Positions 34,438-43,926 of a stretch of 64,000 nt of DNA are shown here, one piece after another. Numbering within the stretch: position 1 is the stretch's first letter; each line of letters starts with the position of its first letter. A model generated the notes under the pieces. That model worked only from the letters and a program-made list of their open reading frames with translations, made no database searches and had not been told where the DNA came from. Source of the stretch: an uncultured Aquimarina sp. (GTDB taxonomy: Bacteria > Bacteroidota > Bacteroidia > Flavobacteriales > Flavobacteriaceae); contig CANMLU010000018.1 of NCBI GenBank assembly GCA_947498815.1, forward strand, positions 1-64,000, read 5' to 3'. Made by a program: the position numbers and the translations under genes.

Positions 34438-35343
34438 CTATTTTGCTGTATATACCAGGCCAAAGGACAAAGAAGATTGTTTGTTATAATTTCTTCCGGT
34501 TAATGTGGTTCCGTAGCCTGCCGAAACGCCTACATTACTTTTATATAGGGGAATATAAAAATCGAAAGACAGATTAGTGTAATCTACTTCTGTTTCTGGA
34601 AGAATAGCGGCTCCACCTGCATCGCCAAACTCTGGAGTTCCTATATCAAACCCAGACATCGAATCCTGTATGTCCAGTTTTGCATGTAGATATAGAAACT
34701 CATTATGAAACCCTAATTTAGCACTATATAGCATGGCATTGGGAATATCAAAATCACTACTATTCCTGAGACTATATCCTAATTGAACTTCACTAAATAT
34801 ATTCATGGGCAGGGTGTACTGTACAATGGCCGATCCATTCAATGTAGTAGCTTGGTTCCCTAAAGATAGAACTCCAGCACCCTCATAATCTCCTATGGGT
34901 AAGGTGGCTCCAGTGGCTCCACCAACCGTTACTCGCGATGAGTTTTGAAATTTTTTTTCAAAAACTCTAGCTTTTATAAAAATGCCAAGATCTTGCACAC
35001 CATCCACTGCCGCCACTTGTTGAACTGGATCCAGGACACCATCTTCGCTTTCAACTGTAATATAGGGCAAAGTAACGGTTGAGGACAACCAGTCTAAAAT
35101 TGCATATTGGCCATAAAAAGATATAATTGATGAAGAAATTTCGCCAAGACCGGCTGGATTACCTTCAGACAAAGTAGAGCCTCTATAAAACTGGTCGTAA
35201 CTTTTGTATGAGAAACTTGGGGCCAGGGTAAATGTGTTTTTTTTAGGATAAAAACCATTAACGGGTAGCTGTGCCCATACGTTTAAAAAAGGACATAAGA
35301 GTAACATGATCCCTATAAGGGATTTTTTAGATTTGTGTAACAT
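34438..35343 (-). CDS. Outer-membrane beta-barrel protein (MetA/phenol-transporter-like), paralogue 2
   Basis: The 301-residue protein has a Sec signal (LLCPFLNVWAQ). It aligns to paralogue 1 along its whole length with shared blocks such as GEISSSI, ARVFEKKF/ARVLEKKF, GFDIG, AGGAAILPETEVDY and GRNY. It ends SLSFGLVYTAK, a plausible last barrel strand. Tandem duplication is clear; each copy has its own downstream hairpin. Function is unknown beyond probable outer-membrane location. Confidence 0.75.
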   Translation of the reverse strand: MLHKSKKSLIGIMLLLCPFLNVWAQLPVNGFYPKKNTFTLAPSFSYKSYDQFYRGSTLSEGNPAGLGEISSSIISFYGQYAILDWLSSTVTLPYITVESEDGVLDPVQQVAAVDGVQDLGIFIKARVFEKKFQNSSRVTVGGATGATLPIGDYEGAGVLSLGNQATTLNGSAIVQYTLPMNIFSEVQLGYSLRNSSDFDIPNAMLYSAKLGFHNEFLYLHAKLDIQDSMSGFDIGTPEFGDAGGAAILPETEVDYTNLSFDFYIPLYKSNVGVSAGYGTTLTGRNYNKQSSLSFGLVYTAK

Positions 35344-35480
35344 AATTTAAATTTTGGTTAATAATAAGTCGACTTAGACGAACTCATTATGCCTGCCTTA
35401 CTCGGCATTTATGTTACACTTTTGTTAAGGTGTTGTAAGGAATTGTTAATTGAAGTCAAAGCCTTTTTTACGGTACTTTT

Positions 35481-35948
35481 TTACCATAAAACAAAGGGTT
35501 TTTTACTCAATTGTGAATTATAATATTTTGAATCACCGGTGACTTCTTTCCCGAACCATTTTGGTACCAAAAATGACTCATTTTCTTCTTTCAACTCTAT
35601 TTCTGCAATAATCAACCCTTTGTTTTTACCAAAAAACTCGTCTACTTCGATAACATGTGTACCAGATTGGATTTCGTAACGTACTTTTTCAATAATTCCT
35701 TCTTCACATAATTCCATTAACAGCTCAGCATCGGTAACCGAGATTTCTTTTTCCCATTCAAAACGTGATGTGCCCGAAGAGTTGCCAATCCCTTTTACCG
35801 TTAAAAAAGCTTGATCGCCTTTTATTCGAACGCGAACAGTGCGTTCTGGATGTGTATTTAGGAACCCTTGCACAATGCGATACTTATTTTGAGCTTCTTG
35901 TTTAAAAGCTTCGGAATTTACGAGAAATTTACGTTCTATTTCGATCAT
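35481..35948 (-). CDS. CYTH-domain protein (triphosphate tunnel metalloenzyme)
   Basis: The 155-residue protein starts with the signature ExExK in MIEIERKFLV and continues RVRIKGDQAFLTVKG, FEWEKEI, HVIEVDEFFG, GLIIAEIELK and the C-terminal KYYNSQLS. These provide the charged tunnel of CYTH enzymes, which hydrolyse tripolyphosphate or other triphosphates; some are adenylate cyclases. Small stand-alone bacterial members most often act as tripolyphosphatases, but the substrate is not determinable here. Confidence 0.9.
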   Translation of the reverse strand: MIEIERKFLVNSEAFKQEAQNKYRIVQGFLNTHPERTVRVRIKGDQAFLTVKGIGNSSGTSRFEWEKEISVTDAELLMELCEEGIIEKVRYEIQSGTHVIEVDEFFGKNKGLIIAEIELKEENESFLVPKWFGKEVTGDSKYYNSQLSKKPFVLW

Positions 35949-35961
35949 AATTAAATTTGTA

Positions 35962-36028
35962 TGTCTGTCTGAGCCTGTCGAAGACTTTTTCTTAGAGGTG
36001 TTTAATCTTCGACAAGCTCAGTTTGACA
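35962..36028. repeat. GAGC-family paired inverted repeat
   Basis: Arms of 23 nt (35962-35984 and 36006-36028) pair with a few mismatches around 21 nt. They contain GAGCCTGTCGAAGA and TCTTCGACAAGCTC. The element lies between two minus-strand genes, after the TIP30-like gene. Confidence 0.8.
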
Positions 36029-36041
36029 ACCATAATGAATT

Positions 36042-36701
36042 TTAGTTTTTTGAAATCTCCTTTATCTCATCAGAAAGTATTGTTTTCTGATCGAAATCAT
36101 TATTTGCAAGCCGAATCATCGCTGAAACGATCGTTTCAGGTTCAATTGTTCGATATTTTCCTAGAGGACCTATTAACAATGGATTAAAAATTTTCATTAA
36201 AACTTTAAAAAAATATTCACCAGGTCTTTTCTCATCTCTTTTGCCACCAATGAGCGACGGTTGCAAGATGTGAGTTTTAGGAATATCAAATTCTAGAATG
36301 GCCTTTTCCATTTCACCCTTGGTACGATTATAAAATACTCGGCTATTGGCATCTGCACCCAAGGCAGAGATCACAACAAAAACAGGAATTTTATTGGTTT
36401 TACAGAGTCGCGCAGCACTTACCGGAATACCATAATCGATTTTATGGTATAATTCTTTATCTGGGGTTTTGGCAGCAGTCGTGCCAATACAGCAAAAGAC
36501 TTGATCCGCTATAAATTCTTCTGCATGATCTCTTAATTGAAGCATATCGATAAGATGTTCCTCGACTTTTTGATCGGTGATGCCAACACTTGTCCTGGAA
36601 AACAATTTGATTTTTGAATAGCGATTATCATGTATCATTTTTTGAAGTAATATTCTCCCTGTAAGGCCAGTAGCGCCAATTATGATTGCTGTTTTTGTCA
36701 T
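36042..36701 (-). CDS. NAD(P)-binding oxidoreductase, HTATIP2/TIP30-like
   Basis: The 219-residue atypical SDR has the Rossmann motif IIGATGLTGRILLQ. Family-typical segments are VFCCIGTTAAKTPDKELYHKIDYG, VISALGADANSRVFYNRTKGEME (Y-x-x-x-K) and ILQPSLIGGKRDEKRPGEYFFK. Bacterial members are uncharacterised NAD(P)H-dependent reductases or nucleoside-diphosphate-sugar epimerase relatives. It is flanked by GAGC-family repeats on both sides and does not seem to share an operon. Confidence 0.85.
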   Translation of the reverse strand: MTKTAIIIGATGLTGRILLQKMIHDNRYSKIKLFSRTSVGITDQKVEEHLIDMLQLRDHAEEFIADQVFCCIGTTAAKTPDKELYHKIDYGIPVSAARLCKTNKIPVFVVISALGADANSRVFYNRTKGEMEKAILEFDIPKTHILQPSLIGGKRDEKRPGEYFFKVLMKIFNPLLIGPLGKYRTIEPETIVSAMIRLANNDFDQKTILSDEIKEISKN

Positions 36702-36720
36702 ACTTAATTAATTATTAACC

Positions 36721-36810
36721 GTCATACCGAGTCTATCAACTTCGCTCAAGACAAGCTCAAGTGAAAATATGGTTTATACTAAGCACAGTCGAAGTACTCG
36801 AGATGACTGA
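36721..36810. repeat. Diverged GAGC-family paired repeat
   Basis: The outer arms GTCATACCGAG and CTCGAGATGAC pair imperfectly. Internal pieces (CGCTCAAGACAAGCTCAAGTG, AGTCGAAGTACTCGAG) recall the cores of the other copies. It lies in the divergent region between the TIP30-like gene and dinB. Confidence 0.55.
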
Positions 36811-36866
36811 AGAAAAACTTTTATCAATGACCTAAAGATATTACAAATTGAATCATCAATATCCAT

Positions 36867-36874
36867 TATTTTTG
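36867..36874 (+). promoter_or_regulatory. Putative -7 box (TATTTTTG) for dinB
   Basis: Exact TAnnTTTG match. A TTG lies 16 nt upstream. The GTG start of dinB begins only 5 nt after the box, which would imply a leaderless or near-leaderless transcript. Confidence 0.4.
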
Positions 36875-36878
36875 TAAA

Positions 36879-37991
36879 GTGGAAGAATTACTGGCACATA
36901 GAAAAATAATCCATGTCGACATGGATGCTTTCTACGCTTCGGTAGAGCAAATGGATAATCCTGAGTTAAAAGGAAAGCCTTTGGCTGTCGGTGGTGGAGG
37001 AAAGCGTGGTGTAGTGAGTGCAGCAAGTTATGAGGCCAGGGTATTTGGTGTGCGATCTGCTATGCCGGGATTTACAGCCAGAAAACTATGCCCGGATCTG
37101 ATCTTTGTGCGACCTAGATTTGATCGTTACCAGGAAATCTCTGGTCAAGTCCGAAAAATATTCTTTGATTATACCGATCTGGTAGAACCCTTGTCTCTTG
37201 ATGAAGCCTATCTTGATGTTACCAAAAACAAGAAAGGACATCCAAGTGCGACTTTAATTGCACAAGAAATAAGACAACGTATTTTTGATGAAGTCGGTTT
37301 AACCGCTTCTGCCGGGATATCGATTAATAAGTTTGTAGCCAAGATCGCAAGCGACTATAACAAACCCAATGGGCAAAAAACGGTAAATCCAGAAGATGTA
37401 ATCGCATTTCTTGAAGATTTGGATGTTAAAAAGTTTTATGGAGTTGGTAAAGTGACCCAAGCCAAAATGTATCAAATGGGGATTTATACCGGAAAAGATT
37501 TAAAATCAAAACCCGAAGAGTTTCTTATACAGCATTTTGGTAAATCCGGGGGGCATTATTTTCGGATAGTGCGAGGGATACATCAAAGTGAAGTGAAACC
37601 AAACCGTGAACGTAAATCCCTTGCTGCAGAGCGCACTTTTAGCGAGAACATAGCCTCAGAGATTTATATGCTCGAAAGGTTGGAAAGCATTGCCGAAGAA
37701 TTACAAAAACGACTCAAACGAAGCAAAGTTACCGGCAGAACTGTGACATTAAAGATCAAATACAGTGATTTCACCCTCCAAACCCGAAGTAAAACCCTAC
37801 CATATTTTGTAAATGATGCTACCATATTATTAGAAACTGCCAAAGATCTGCTATACCAGGATAAAATGAAAGATTCTGTGCGATTATTGGGAATTTCACT
37901 CTCTAATTTAAATACAGGAAAGAAAAATGAGAAGAAAAAGGAAAAAGAGAACGAAGAAGTAGAAATTATTCAGTTACGATTTGATTTTTGA
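36879..37991 (+). CDS. dinB: DNA polymerase IV (Y-family)
   Basis: The 370-residue protein has the Y-family catalytic motifs HVDMDAFYASVEQ (Asp14, Asp16) and SLDEAYLD (Asp108, Glu109). Other DinB features are KPLAVGG, the SAGISINKFVAKIASDYNKP finger/palm segment, and a C-terminal little-finger domain. The tail is a Lys/Glu-rich linker ending QLRFDF, a probable beta-clamp-binding peptide. It carries out translesion synthesis and is often SOS-induced, but no obvious LexA box is seen. GTG 36879 is the only start that keeps the N-terminal motif intact. Confidence 0.95.
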   Translation: MEELLAHRKIIHVDMDAFYASVEQMDNPELKGKPLAVGGGGKRGVVSAASYEARVFGVRSAMPGFTARKLCPDLIFVRPRFDRYQEISGQVRKIFFDYTDLVEPLSLDEAYLDVTKNKKGHPSATLIAQEIRQRIFDEVGLTASAGISINKFVAKIASDYNKPNGQKTVNPEDVIAFLEDLDVKKFYGVGKVTQAKMYQMGIYTGKDLKSKPEEFLIQHFGKSGGHYFRIVRGIHQSEVKPNRERKSLAAERTFSENIASEIYMLERLESIAEELQKRLKRSKVTGRTVTLKIKYSDFTLQTRSKTLPYFVNDATILLETAKDLLYQDKMKDSVRLLGISLSNLNTGKKNEKKKEKENEEVEIIQLRFDF

Positions 37992-38091
37992 TCAAAAAAG
38001 TATCAATTCGAGCATTTTTGCAATAAAATGAAGAAAAATATGTCGAAAATCGCTTTTTCCGGGTAGAAATGGTCAAATTAAGCTGTTTTTT

Positions 38092-39237
38092 TCAAATTTG
38101 ACATAAAATCTCTGCAGCTCTTTTCAATGTATCTTCAGTCTTGGCAAAACAAAAGCGAAGTACGTTATCATCTTGTTGATTTAAATTAAATACAGAAACC
38201 GGTATTGAAGCAATTTTGTAATCTTTGGTAAGTCTTTCGGCGAAAGCCACATCACCTTCATCTGTAATAGTAGAATAATCCAGTAACTGAAAATACGTTC
38301 CCGAAGCAGGAGCAAAGTTAAAACGAGATTCTTTGATCAATGATAAGAAAAGATCACGTTTCTCTTGATAAAAATCGGGTAGCGATAGATAATGCGCTGG
38401 AGTTTTTAAATATTCTGCCAGGGCATACTGCATAGGATGATTGCTGCAAAACACATTAAATTGATGCACTTTTCTGAATTCTTCCATCAAGGCTTTTGAA
38501 GCAATGCAATATCCCATTTTCCAACCTGTAGTATGAAATGTTTTTCCGAAAGAAGCTGTGATAAATGCACGTTCTGCTAATCCAGGAAAAAGTGCTGCAC
38601 TTTGATGTTGTTGTCCATCAAAAATAATATGTTCATATACCTCGTCGCTTAACAAAATAATGTTGGTATTCTTTAGTAGTTTTTCTAGTTGAAGCATATC
38701 ATCTTTGGACCAAATGCTTCCACTGGGATTATGTGGACTATTTATGATAACCATTTTGGTTCTCGATGTGATTTTTGAGGCTACTTCTTTCCAATTTACA
38801 GTAAATTCGGGTGCTGACAGCTGTACTGGAACGATCGTTCCTCCAAATAATTCGATGGAAGGTTCGTAGGAATCATAAGCTGGTTTGAAAATGATAACCT
38901 CGTCTCCTGGATGTATAAATGCCGAAATAATCGTAAAAATGGCTTGTGTAGCACCCGATGTTACCGTGACTTCTGTATCAGGATGGTATGTACTACCATA
39001 CAACGAATTGGTTTTTTCGGCAATTACTTCTCTCAAAGATAGCAGGCCGGGCATTGGAGCGTATTGATTATACCCTTTTTTCATGCCTTGTGTGACCAAA
39101 TCAATAAGTCGGGGGTTAGCTTCAAAATTTGGGAACCCTTGTGAGAGGTTAATGGCATCAAATTGAGATGCAAGTTTGCTCATTACTGTAAAAATCGTGG
39201 TGCCAACTTCTGGAAGTTTGGATTGTATCTGTCGCAT
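38092..39237 (-). CDS. PLP-dependent aminotransferase, methionine/kynurenine type
   Basis: The 381-residue fold-type I aminotransferase has GFPNFEANP, TSGATQAIF, INSPHNPSG, LSDEVYEHI, the Schiff-base lysine in SFGKTFHTTGWK, and the C-terminal arginine in VLRFCFAKT. The set is closest to YbdL/methionine aminotransferases, which also use kynurenine or glutamine and act in methionine salvage. Specificity is inferred. The gene stands alone between dinB (convergent) and sdhC (divergent). Confidence 0.9.
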   Translation of the reverse strand: MRQIQSKLPEVGTTIFTVMSKLASQFDAINLSQGFPNFEANPRLIDLVTQGMKKGYNQYAPMPGLLSLREVIAEKTNSLYGSTYHPDTEVTVTSGATQAIFTIISAFIHPGDEVIIFKPAYDSYEPSIELFGGTIVPVQLSAPEFTVNWKEVASKITSRTKMVIINSPHNPSGSIWSKDDMLQLEKLLKNTNIILLSDEVYEHIIFDGQQHQSAALFPGLAERAFITASFGKTFHTTGWKMGYCIASKALMEEFRKVHQFNVFCSNHPMQYALAEYLKTPAHYLSLPDFYQEKRDLFLSLIKESRFNFAPASGTYFQLLDYSTITDEGDVAFAERLTKDYKIASIPVSVFNLNQQDDNVLRFCFAKTEDTLKRAAEILCQI

Positions 39238-39384
39238 GAAGTAAAATTAACATAATTATAAAAACATCACCTTCTTTTTGTTTAAAGTATGTCCTATATT
39301 TCAAACGTTTTAGTGAGGAATTCTCAACAAAACTTTATCTTTTTTATATTGATTATAAATAGTGAAACAAACATAAGCTAAAGC

Positions 39385-39415
39385 TTGGCTAAAATGACAC
39401 TGAATCCTATTTTTG
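39385..39415 (+). promoter_or_regulatory. Putative sdhCAB promoter
   Basis: CTTG (-33-like; TTG at 39385) and TATTTTTG (39408-39415, exact TAnnTTTG) are separated by 20 nt, close to the Bacteroidota consensus spacing. The sdhC ATG is 28 nt downstream. Confidence 0.55.
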
Positions 39416-39443
39416 CTTCACAACTAATTAAACATTTTAAATA

Positions 39444-40109
39444 ATGGGTGGATTGATAAAATCTTCAATAGCTAGAAAAGTTGCCATGGCACTTTCGGGA
39501 CTTTTCTTAGTTTTCTTCTTATTGCAACACTTTACTATCAATTTTACTTCAATTTTCAGCGCTGATGTTTTTAATGAACTATCGCATTTTATGGGAACCA
39601 ATCCTGTGGTTCAGTTCGCATTGCAGCCTGTGCTTATTTTTGGAGTAATTTTTCATTTTGTAATGGGATTTGTGTTGGAACTAAAGAACAGAAATGCACG
39701 AGCTGTAAAATATGCAAAGTATAGTGGAGGAGCGAATGCTTCATGGGTATCCAGAAACATGATTTATTCTGGATTGGTGATTCTTGCGTTTTTAGGATTA
39801 CATTTTTACGATTTTTGGGTTCCTGAAATAGTACATAAATACATTGAGTTTGCGCCAGAAGACCCTACTCGTTACTATCCAGAGTTACTTCATAAATTTG
39901 TAAGTCCGGTACGTACAGGATTATATGCGCTTTCTTTTGTGTTTTTGGCCCTACATCTGTGGCACGGATTTGCATCTTCATTCCAATCTGTTGGATTCAA
40001 CAATAAATATTCTGTAGGGGCGACCAAATTTGCCAAAGCTTTTTCGATTGTAATTCCGCTAGGATTTATCATCATTGCTTTGGTGCTTCACCTTAATCAT
40101 AATCATTAA
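39444..40109 (+). CDS. sdhC: Succinate dehydrogenase cytochrome b subunit
   Basis: The 221-residue protein has five predicted transmembrane helices ([71 protein letters not shown], and the last near 199-216). Histidines in helices provide haem b ligands. This single large-anchor, five-helix form is the type B SQR/QFR anchor typical of Bacteroidota, which uses menaquinone. It is the first gene of sdhCAB. Confidence 0.95.
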   Translation: MGGLIKSSIARKVAMALSGLFLVFFLLQHFTINFTSIFSADVFNELSHFMGTNPVVQFALQPVLIFGVIFHFVMGFVLELKNRNARAVKYAKYSGGANASWVSRNMIYSGLVILAFLGLHFYDFWVPEIVHKYIEFAPEDPTRYYPELLHKFVSPVRTGLYALSFVFLALHLWHGFASSFQSVGFNNKYSVGATKFAKAFSIVIPLGFIIIALVLHLNHNH

Positions 40110-40122
40110 AAACACCGCGAGT

Positions 40123-42138
40123 ATGTCAATTTTAGATTCTAAAATACCTGAAGGTCCACTGGCAGATAAGTGGACAAAACATAAAGACACAATCAACCTG
40201 GTGAATCCGGCTAACAAACGTAATATTGATATTATCGTGGTAGGAACCGGATTGGCAGGAGGAAGCGCAGCGGCAACTTTGGCCGAGCTTGGATATAATG
40301 TAAAAACATTTTGCTATCAGGATTCTCCACGTCGTGCACACTCAATTGCGGCACAAGGAGGAATCAATGCAGCAAAGAACTATCAAGGAGATGGAGATTC
40401 TGTATATCGTCTTTTTTATGATACGGTCAAAGGAGGAGATTACCGATCCAGAGAAGCCAACGTGCATCGATTAGCAGAGGTTTCTACAAATATCATAGAT
40501 CAATGTGTTGCTCAAGGGGTTCCGTTTGCAAGAGAATATGGTGGGTTACTGGATAATCGTTCTTTTGGTGGAGTACTGGTATCCAGAACATTTTATGCAA
40601 AAGGACAAACAGGGCAACAGCTATTGTTGGGTGCATATTCTGCAATGAATCGCCAAATTAAGAGAGGGAAAATTAAATCGCATACTCGTCACGAAATGCT
40701 GGATATCGTAAAAATAGATGGCAAAGCGAGAGGAATTATAGCTAGGGATTTGATTACTGGTGAGATTGAGCGTCATTCTGCTCATGCAGTAGTGATAGCT
40801 TCAGGCGGATATGGTAATTTATTTTATTTGAGCACCTATGCTATGGGGAGTAACGTAACCGCTACCTGGAAAGCACACAGGAGAGGAGCTCATTTTGCCA
40901 ATCCTTGTTATACACAAATTCATCCAACCTGTATTCCGGTTTCTGGAGATCATCAATCAAAATTAACTTTGATGTCTGAGTCACTTCGTAATGACGGGCG
41001 TATTTGGGTGCCAAAAAGAAAAGAAGATGCCGAAGCCATACGAGCCGGTAAATTAAAACCTACACAGCTATCTGAGGAAGAAAGAGACTATTACTTAGAG
41101 CGTCGTTACCCTGCTTTTGGTAACTTGGTACCACGTGATGTTGCCTCGAGAGCTGCAAAAGAGCGTTGTGATGCTGGTTTTGGAGTAAATAAAACAGGAG
41201 AAGCAGTATATCTTGATTTTGCTTCAGCGATCCAACGTTATGGACAAGAAAAAGCATATACTTCTGGAGTAGATAATCCAACCAAAGAAGAAATTACAAA
41301 ATTAGGAGCTGAAGTTGTTGAAGCAAAATACGGAAACCTTTTCCAGATGTATGAGAAAATTGTAGATGAGAATCCTTACAGAACTCCAATGATGATTTAC
41401 CCTGCTGTACATTATGCAATGGGAGGTCTTTGGGTAGATTATAATCTGCAAACGACAATACCAGGATGTTATGCCGCAGGAGAAGCGAATTTTTCTGATC
41501 ACGGTGCAAACAGGCTAGGAGCATCTGCATTGATGCAAGGTTTGGCAGATGGATATTTCGTATTACCGTATACTATCGGAGATTATTTATCTCATGATAT
41601 CCGTACCGGAAAAATACCTACAGATACTCCAGAATTTGATGAGGCAGAAAAAGATGTAAAAGACCGTATTGAGAAGTTAATGGGTGGATCAGGAGAGCAT
41701 TCTGTAGATTATTACCACAAGAAATTAGGTAAGATCATGTGGAACAAATGCGGAATGTCTCGTAATGAAAAGGATTTAAAAGAGGCTATTGAGGAGATTG
41801 CTGCTTTACGTGAAGATTTTTGGAAAAATGTAAAAGTCCCTGGAGAAGCTAATAGCATGAATCCCGAATTAGAAAAAGCAGGAAGAGTAGCTGATTTCTT
41901 AGAGTTAGGAGAGTTGTTTGCAAAAGATGCTTTGAATCGTAATGAGTCTTGTGGAGGTCACTTTAGAGAAGAGTCTGTAGAGCAATCTGGAGAACAAAAA
42001 GGGGAAGCGCTTCGAGATGATAAAAATTTCAAGTACGTTGCTGCATGGGAATATAAAGGAGAGCCTAAAGATGCACAACTGCATAAAGAAGATTTGGTCT
42101 TCGAAAATATCGAATTAAAAACACGTTCTTATAAATAG
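40123..42138 (+). CDS. sdhA: Succinate dehydrogenase/fumarate reductase flavoprotein subunit
   Basis: The 671-residue protein starts at ATG 40123 ([17 protein letters not shown]). The frame remains open upstream into sdhC, but that is not the start. FAD-binding [17 protein letters not shown], covalent-flavin [17 protein letters not shown], and catalytic HPTCIP and RLGASAL regions are present. It oxidises succinate to fumarate at the cytoplasmic face and passes electrons to SdhB. It is separated from sdhB by 84 bp containing an inverted repeat. Confidence 0.96.
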   Translation: MSILDSKIPEGPLADKWTKHKDTINLVNPANKRNIDIIVVGTGLAGGSAAATLAELGYNVKTFCYQDSPRRAHSIAAQGGINAAKNYQGDGDSVYRLFYDTVKGGDYRSREANVHRLAEVSTNIIDQCVAQGVPFAREYGGLLDNRSFGGVLVSRTFYAKGQTGQQLLLGAYSAMNRQIKRGKIKSHTRHEMLDIVKIDGKARGIIARDLITGEIERHSAHAVVIASGGYGNLFYLSTYAMGSNVTATWKAHRRGAHFANPCYTQIHPTCIPVSGDHQSKLTLMSESLRNDGRIWVPKRKEDAEAIRAGKLKPTQLSEEERDYYLERRYPAFGNLVPRDVASRAAKERCDAGFGVNKTGEAVYLDFASAIQRYGQEKAYTSGVDNPTKEEITKLGAEVVEAKYGNLFQMYEKIVDENPYRTPMMIYPAVHYAMGGLWVDYNLQTTIPGCYAAGEANFSDHGANRLGASALMQGLADGYFVLPYTIGDYLSHDIRTGKIPTDTPEFDEAEKDVKDRIEKLMGGSGEHSVDYYHKKLGKIMWNKCGMSRNEKDLKEAIEEIAALREDFWKNVKVPGEANSMNPELEKAGRVADFLELGELFAKDALNRNESCGGHFREESVEQSGEQKGEALRDDKNFKYVAAWEYKGEPKDAQLHKEDLVFENIELKTRSYK

Positions 42139-42211
42139 TAGTTAGTGCGTAGTGGGTAGTCGATAGTTTTTTTAAGTCGCACTCACACTAATCTCTATTT
42201 ACTAACTACTA
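42136..42211. repeat. Inverted repeat in the sdhA-sdhB gap
   Basis: TAGTAGTTAGT (42136-42146, overlapping the sdhA stop) pairs exactly with ACTAACTACTA (42201-42211). Between them are reiterated TAGT/GTAG units and a run of seven T (42167-42173). It could attenuate or protect the transcript between sdhA and sdhB. Confidence 0.6.
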
Positions 42212-42222
42212 AAAACTAAAAT

Positions 42223-42969
42223 ATGAATCTTACACTAAAAATATGGCGTCAAAAGGATGCTAAATCACAAGGAAAGATAGTAGACTATCCAATTTCTGGA
42301 ATTGAAGATGATATGTCTTTTTTAGAGATGTTGGATGTGTTAAATGAAGAGCTTATTAATAAAGGCGAAGAACCTGTGGTATTTGATCACGATTGTCGAG
42401 AAGGTATTTGTGGTACTTGTTCGTTACAAATTAACGGACAACCTCATGGACCTGATCGTTTGATTACGGTTTGCCAACTACACATGCGTAGTTTCAAAGA
42501 TGGTGATACAATTTTTATAGAACCGTTTAGGGCAAAAGCATTTCCTGTTATTAAGGATTTAATGATTGATCGTAGTGCATTTGATAGAATACAGCAAGCA
42601 GGAGGCTATATTTCGGTTAATACTTCCGGAAACACAGTAGATGCAAATGCTATTCCTATCGAAAAAGAAAAAGCAGATGATGCATTTGCAGCAGCAACTT
42701 GCATTGGTTGTGGCGCGTGTGTCGCAGCTTGTAAAAATGCTTCGGCAATGCTATTTACATCGGCAAAAGTTTCACAATTTGCATTATTGCCACAGGGTCA
42801 GGTTGAAGCCACCAATCGTGTGTTGGCTATGGTAAACCAAATGGATGAAGAAGGATTTGGTAACTGTACCAATACTGGAGCCTGTGAAATCGAATGTCCT
42901 AAAGGAATTTCTCTTGAAAATATAGCACGTATGAATCGCGAATATTTAAAAGCGAGTTTGAAAGGATAA
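42223..42969 (+). CDS. sdhB: Succinate dehydrogenase/fumarate reductase iron-sulfur subunit
   Basis: The 248-residue protein has the plant-type [2Fe-2S] motif CREGICGTC with a later Cys. The second-domain motifs [11 protein letters not shown] and [15 protein letters not shown] hold the [4Fe-4S] and [3Fe-4S] clusters. It relays electrons from the SdhA flavin to the membrane quinone. An intrinsic terminator follows at 42994. Confidence 0.96.
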   Translation: MNLTLKIWRQKDAKSQGKIVDYPISGIEDDMSFLEMLDVLNEELINKGEEPVVFDHDCREGICGTCSLQINGQPHGPDRLITVCQLHMRSFKDGDTIFIEPFRAKAFPVIKDLMIDRSAFDRIQQAGGYISVNTSGNTVDANAIPIEKEKADDAFAAATCIGCGACVAACKNASAMLFTSAKVSQFALLPQGQVEATNRVLAMVNQMDEEGFGNCTNTGACEIECPKGISLENIARMNREYLKASLKG

Positions 42970-42993
42970 TATATACCAAACTTAATGTTCAAA

Positions 42994-43021
42994 AACCGAA
43001 GTATTTTACTTCGGTTTTTTT
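42994..43021 (+). terminator. Rho-independent terminator after sdhB
   Basis: AACCGAAGTA TTT TACTTCGGTT is a perfect 10-bp stem with a 3-nt loop, followed by a T-run. Confidence 0.9.
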
Positions 43022-43152
43022 ATTATTACGAACATTAAAATTTTTAATTTTTCTAAATTATTTCTAACTAAAACTTTTTTTTTGTAAAATACTTAACGGT
43101 TAAAATTAGAATTAAGTTTAAATTTACCCGAATTTAAAAACTAAATATCAAA

Positions 43153-43926
43153 GTGTTTGATTTTCCTGAAGTAGAACATAAAAAATTCAACAAAAACTTT
43201 CTCAAAACTGTAATTTTTCAAATTAACTTCGAGGAATATATTGATTTGACTGAGAAATCATTGAAAATCGGAAAATTGTTTAAGGACAATTTTCCTAGAT
43301 ATAGCTCGGGTAAAGGAAAGGGTTTTGAAATATTGTTGAATAATGAAAATGCAAATTTTCAACAAATAGATAATGGTCACAACATTAATATGAAGTCCGA
43401 AAATGGGCAAAGGATAATTAATATTAATGAAAAAAGTTTGAGTTTTACTGTTGGAGGTAGTTCGTATATATCCTTTGATAATTTGTTAAATGATATAAAT
43501 AATATTATTTCATTTTTGGTATTATGTGAAATAGACAGTATTCAAAGACTTGCAATCCGGAAAATCAATATTGTTGAGTTTAAAAACAATGAGAATCCCT
43601 CGGATATTTTAAAATTTTTATTGAACCCTATCCTTATAAATCACATTGATGAATTTCCAAATAATCCTTATATAAATCATAGTATCCAATCAATAAATTA
43701 TAAAAAGAATGATGACTACTTAAATATAAAATATGGGCTTAATTTTCCACCTCAATTAAATTCTGAAATTGGTCAATTAATTATTGATATAGATTTATTT
43801 AAACAAGAAAAAATTGATGTATCCTCAATCATTAGTAATTCAAAACTAATTAACTCAGAAATATTTAATATATTTAATTGGATTGTAAATGAAAATGCAA
43901 AAAAGATTTTAGATGGACAAAATTGA
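43153..43926 (+). CDS. TIGR04255-like family protein, unknown function
   Basis: The 257-residue protein has a GTG start at 43153, and no ATG is available nearby. The pattern FLKTVIFQINFEE near the N-terminus and SIQRLAIRKINIVEF in the middle recall the TIGR04255 family, whose members have no known activity and often sit in accessory regions. No signal peptide or membrane segment is visible, so it should be cytoplasmic. The DNA is markedly AT-rich compared with the sdh operon. It overlaps the next gene by 14 bp in another frame, pointing to translational coupling in a three-gene cassette. Confidence 0.65.
   Translation: MFDFPEVEHKKFNKNFLKTVIFQINFEEYIDLTEKSLKIGKLFKDNFPRYSSGKGKGFEILLNNENANFQQIDNGHNINMKSENGQRIININEKSLSFTVGGSSYISFDNLLNDINNIISFLVLCEIDSIQRLAIRKINIVEFKNNENPSDILKFLLNPILINHIDEFPNNPYINHSIQSINYKKNDDYLNIKYGLNFPPQLNSEIGQLIIDIDLFKQEKIDVSSIISNSKLINSEIFNIFNWIVNENAKKILDGQN

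Noticed and set aside
37992-38091. Region between dinB and the aminotransferase as another repeat element
   Set aside because: It is A/T-rich with short similarities to the 162-bp element (GGTCAAATT), but I cannot find inverted termini or a convincing alignment.
40075-40122. Upstream start for sdhA inside sdhC
   Set aside because: The extra residues translate the end of sdhC in another frame; [11 protein letters not shown] at 40123 is the sensible start.
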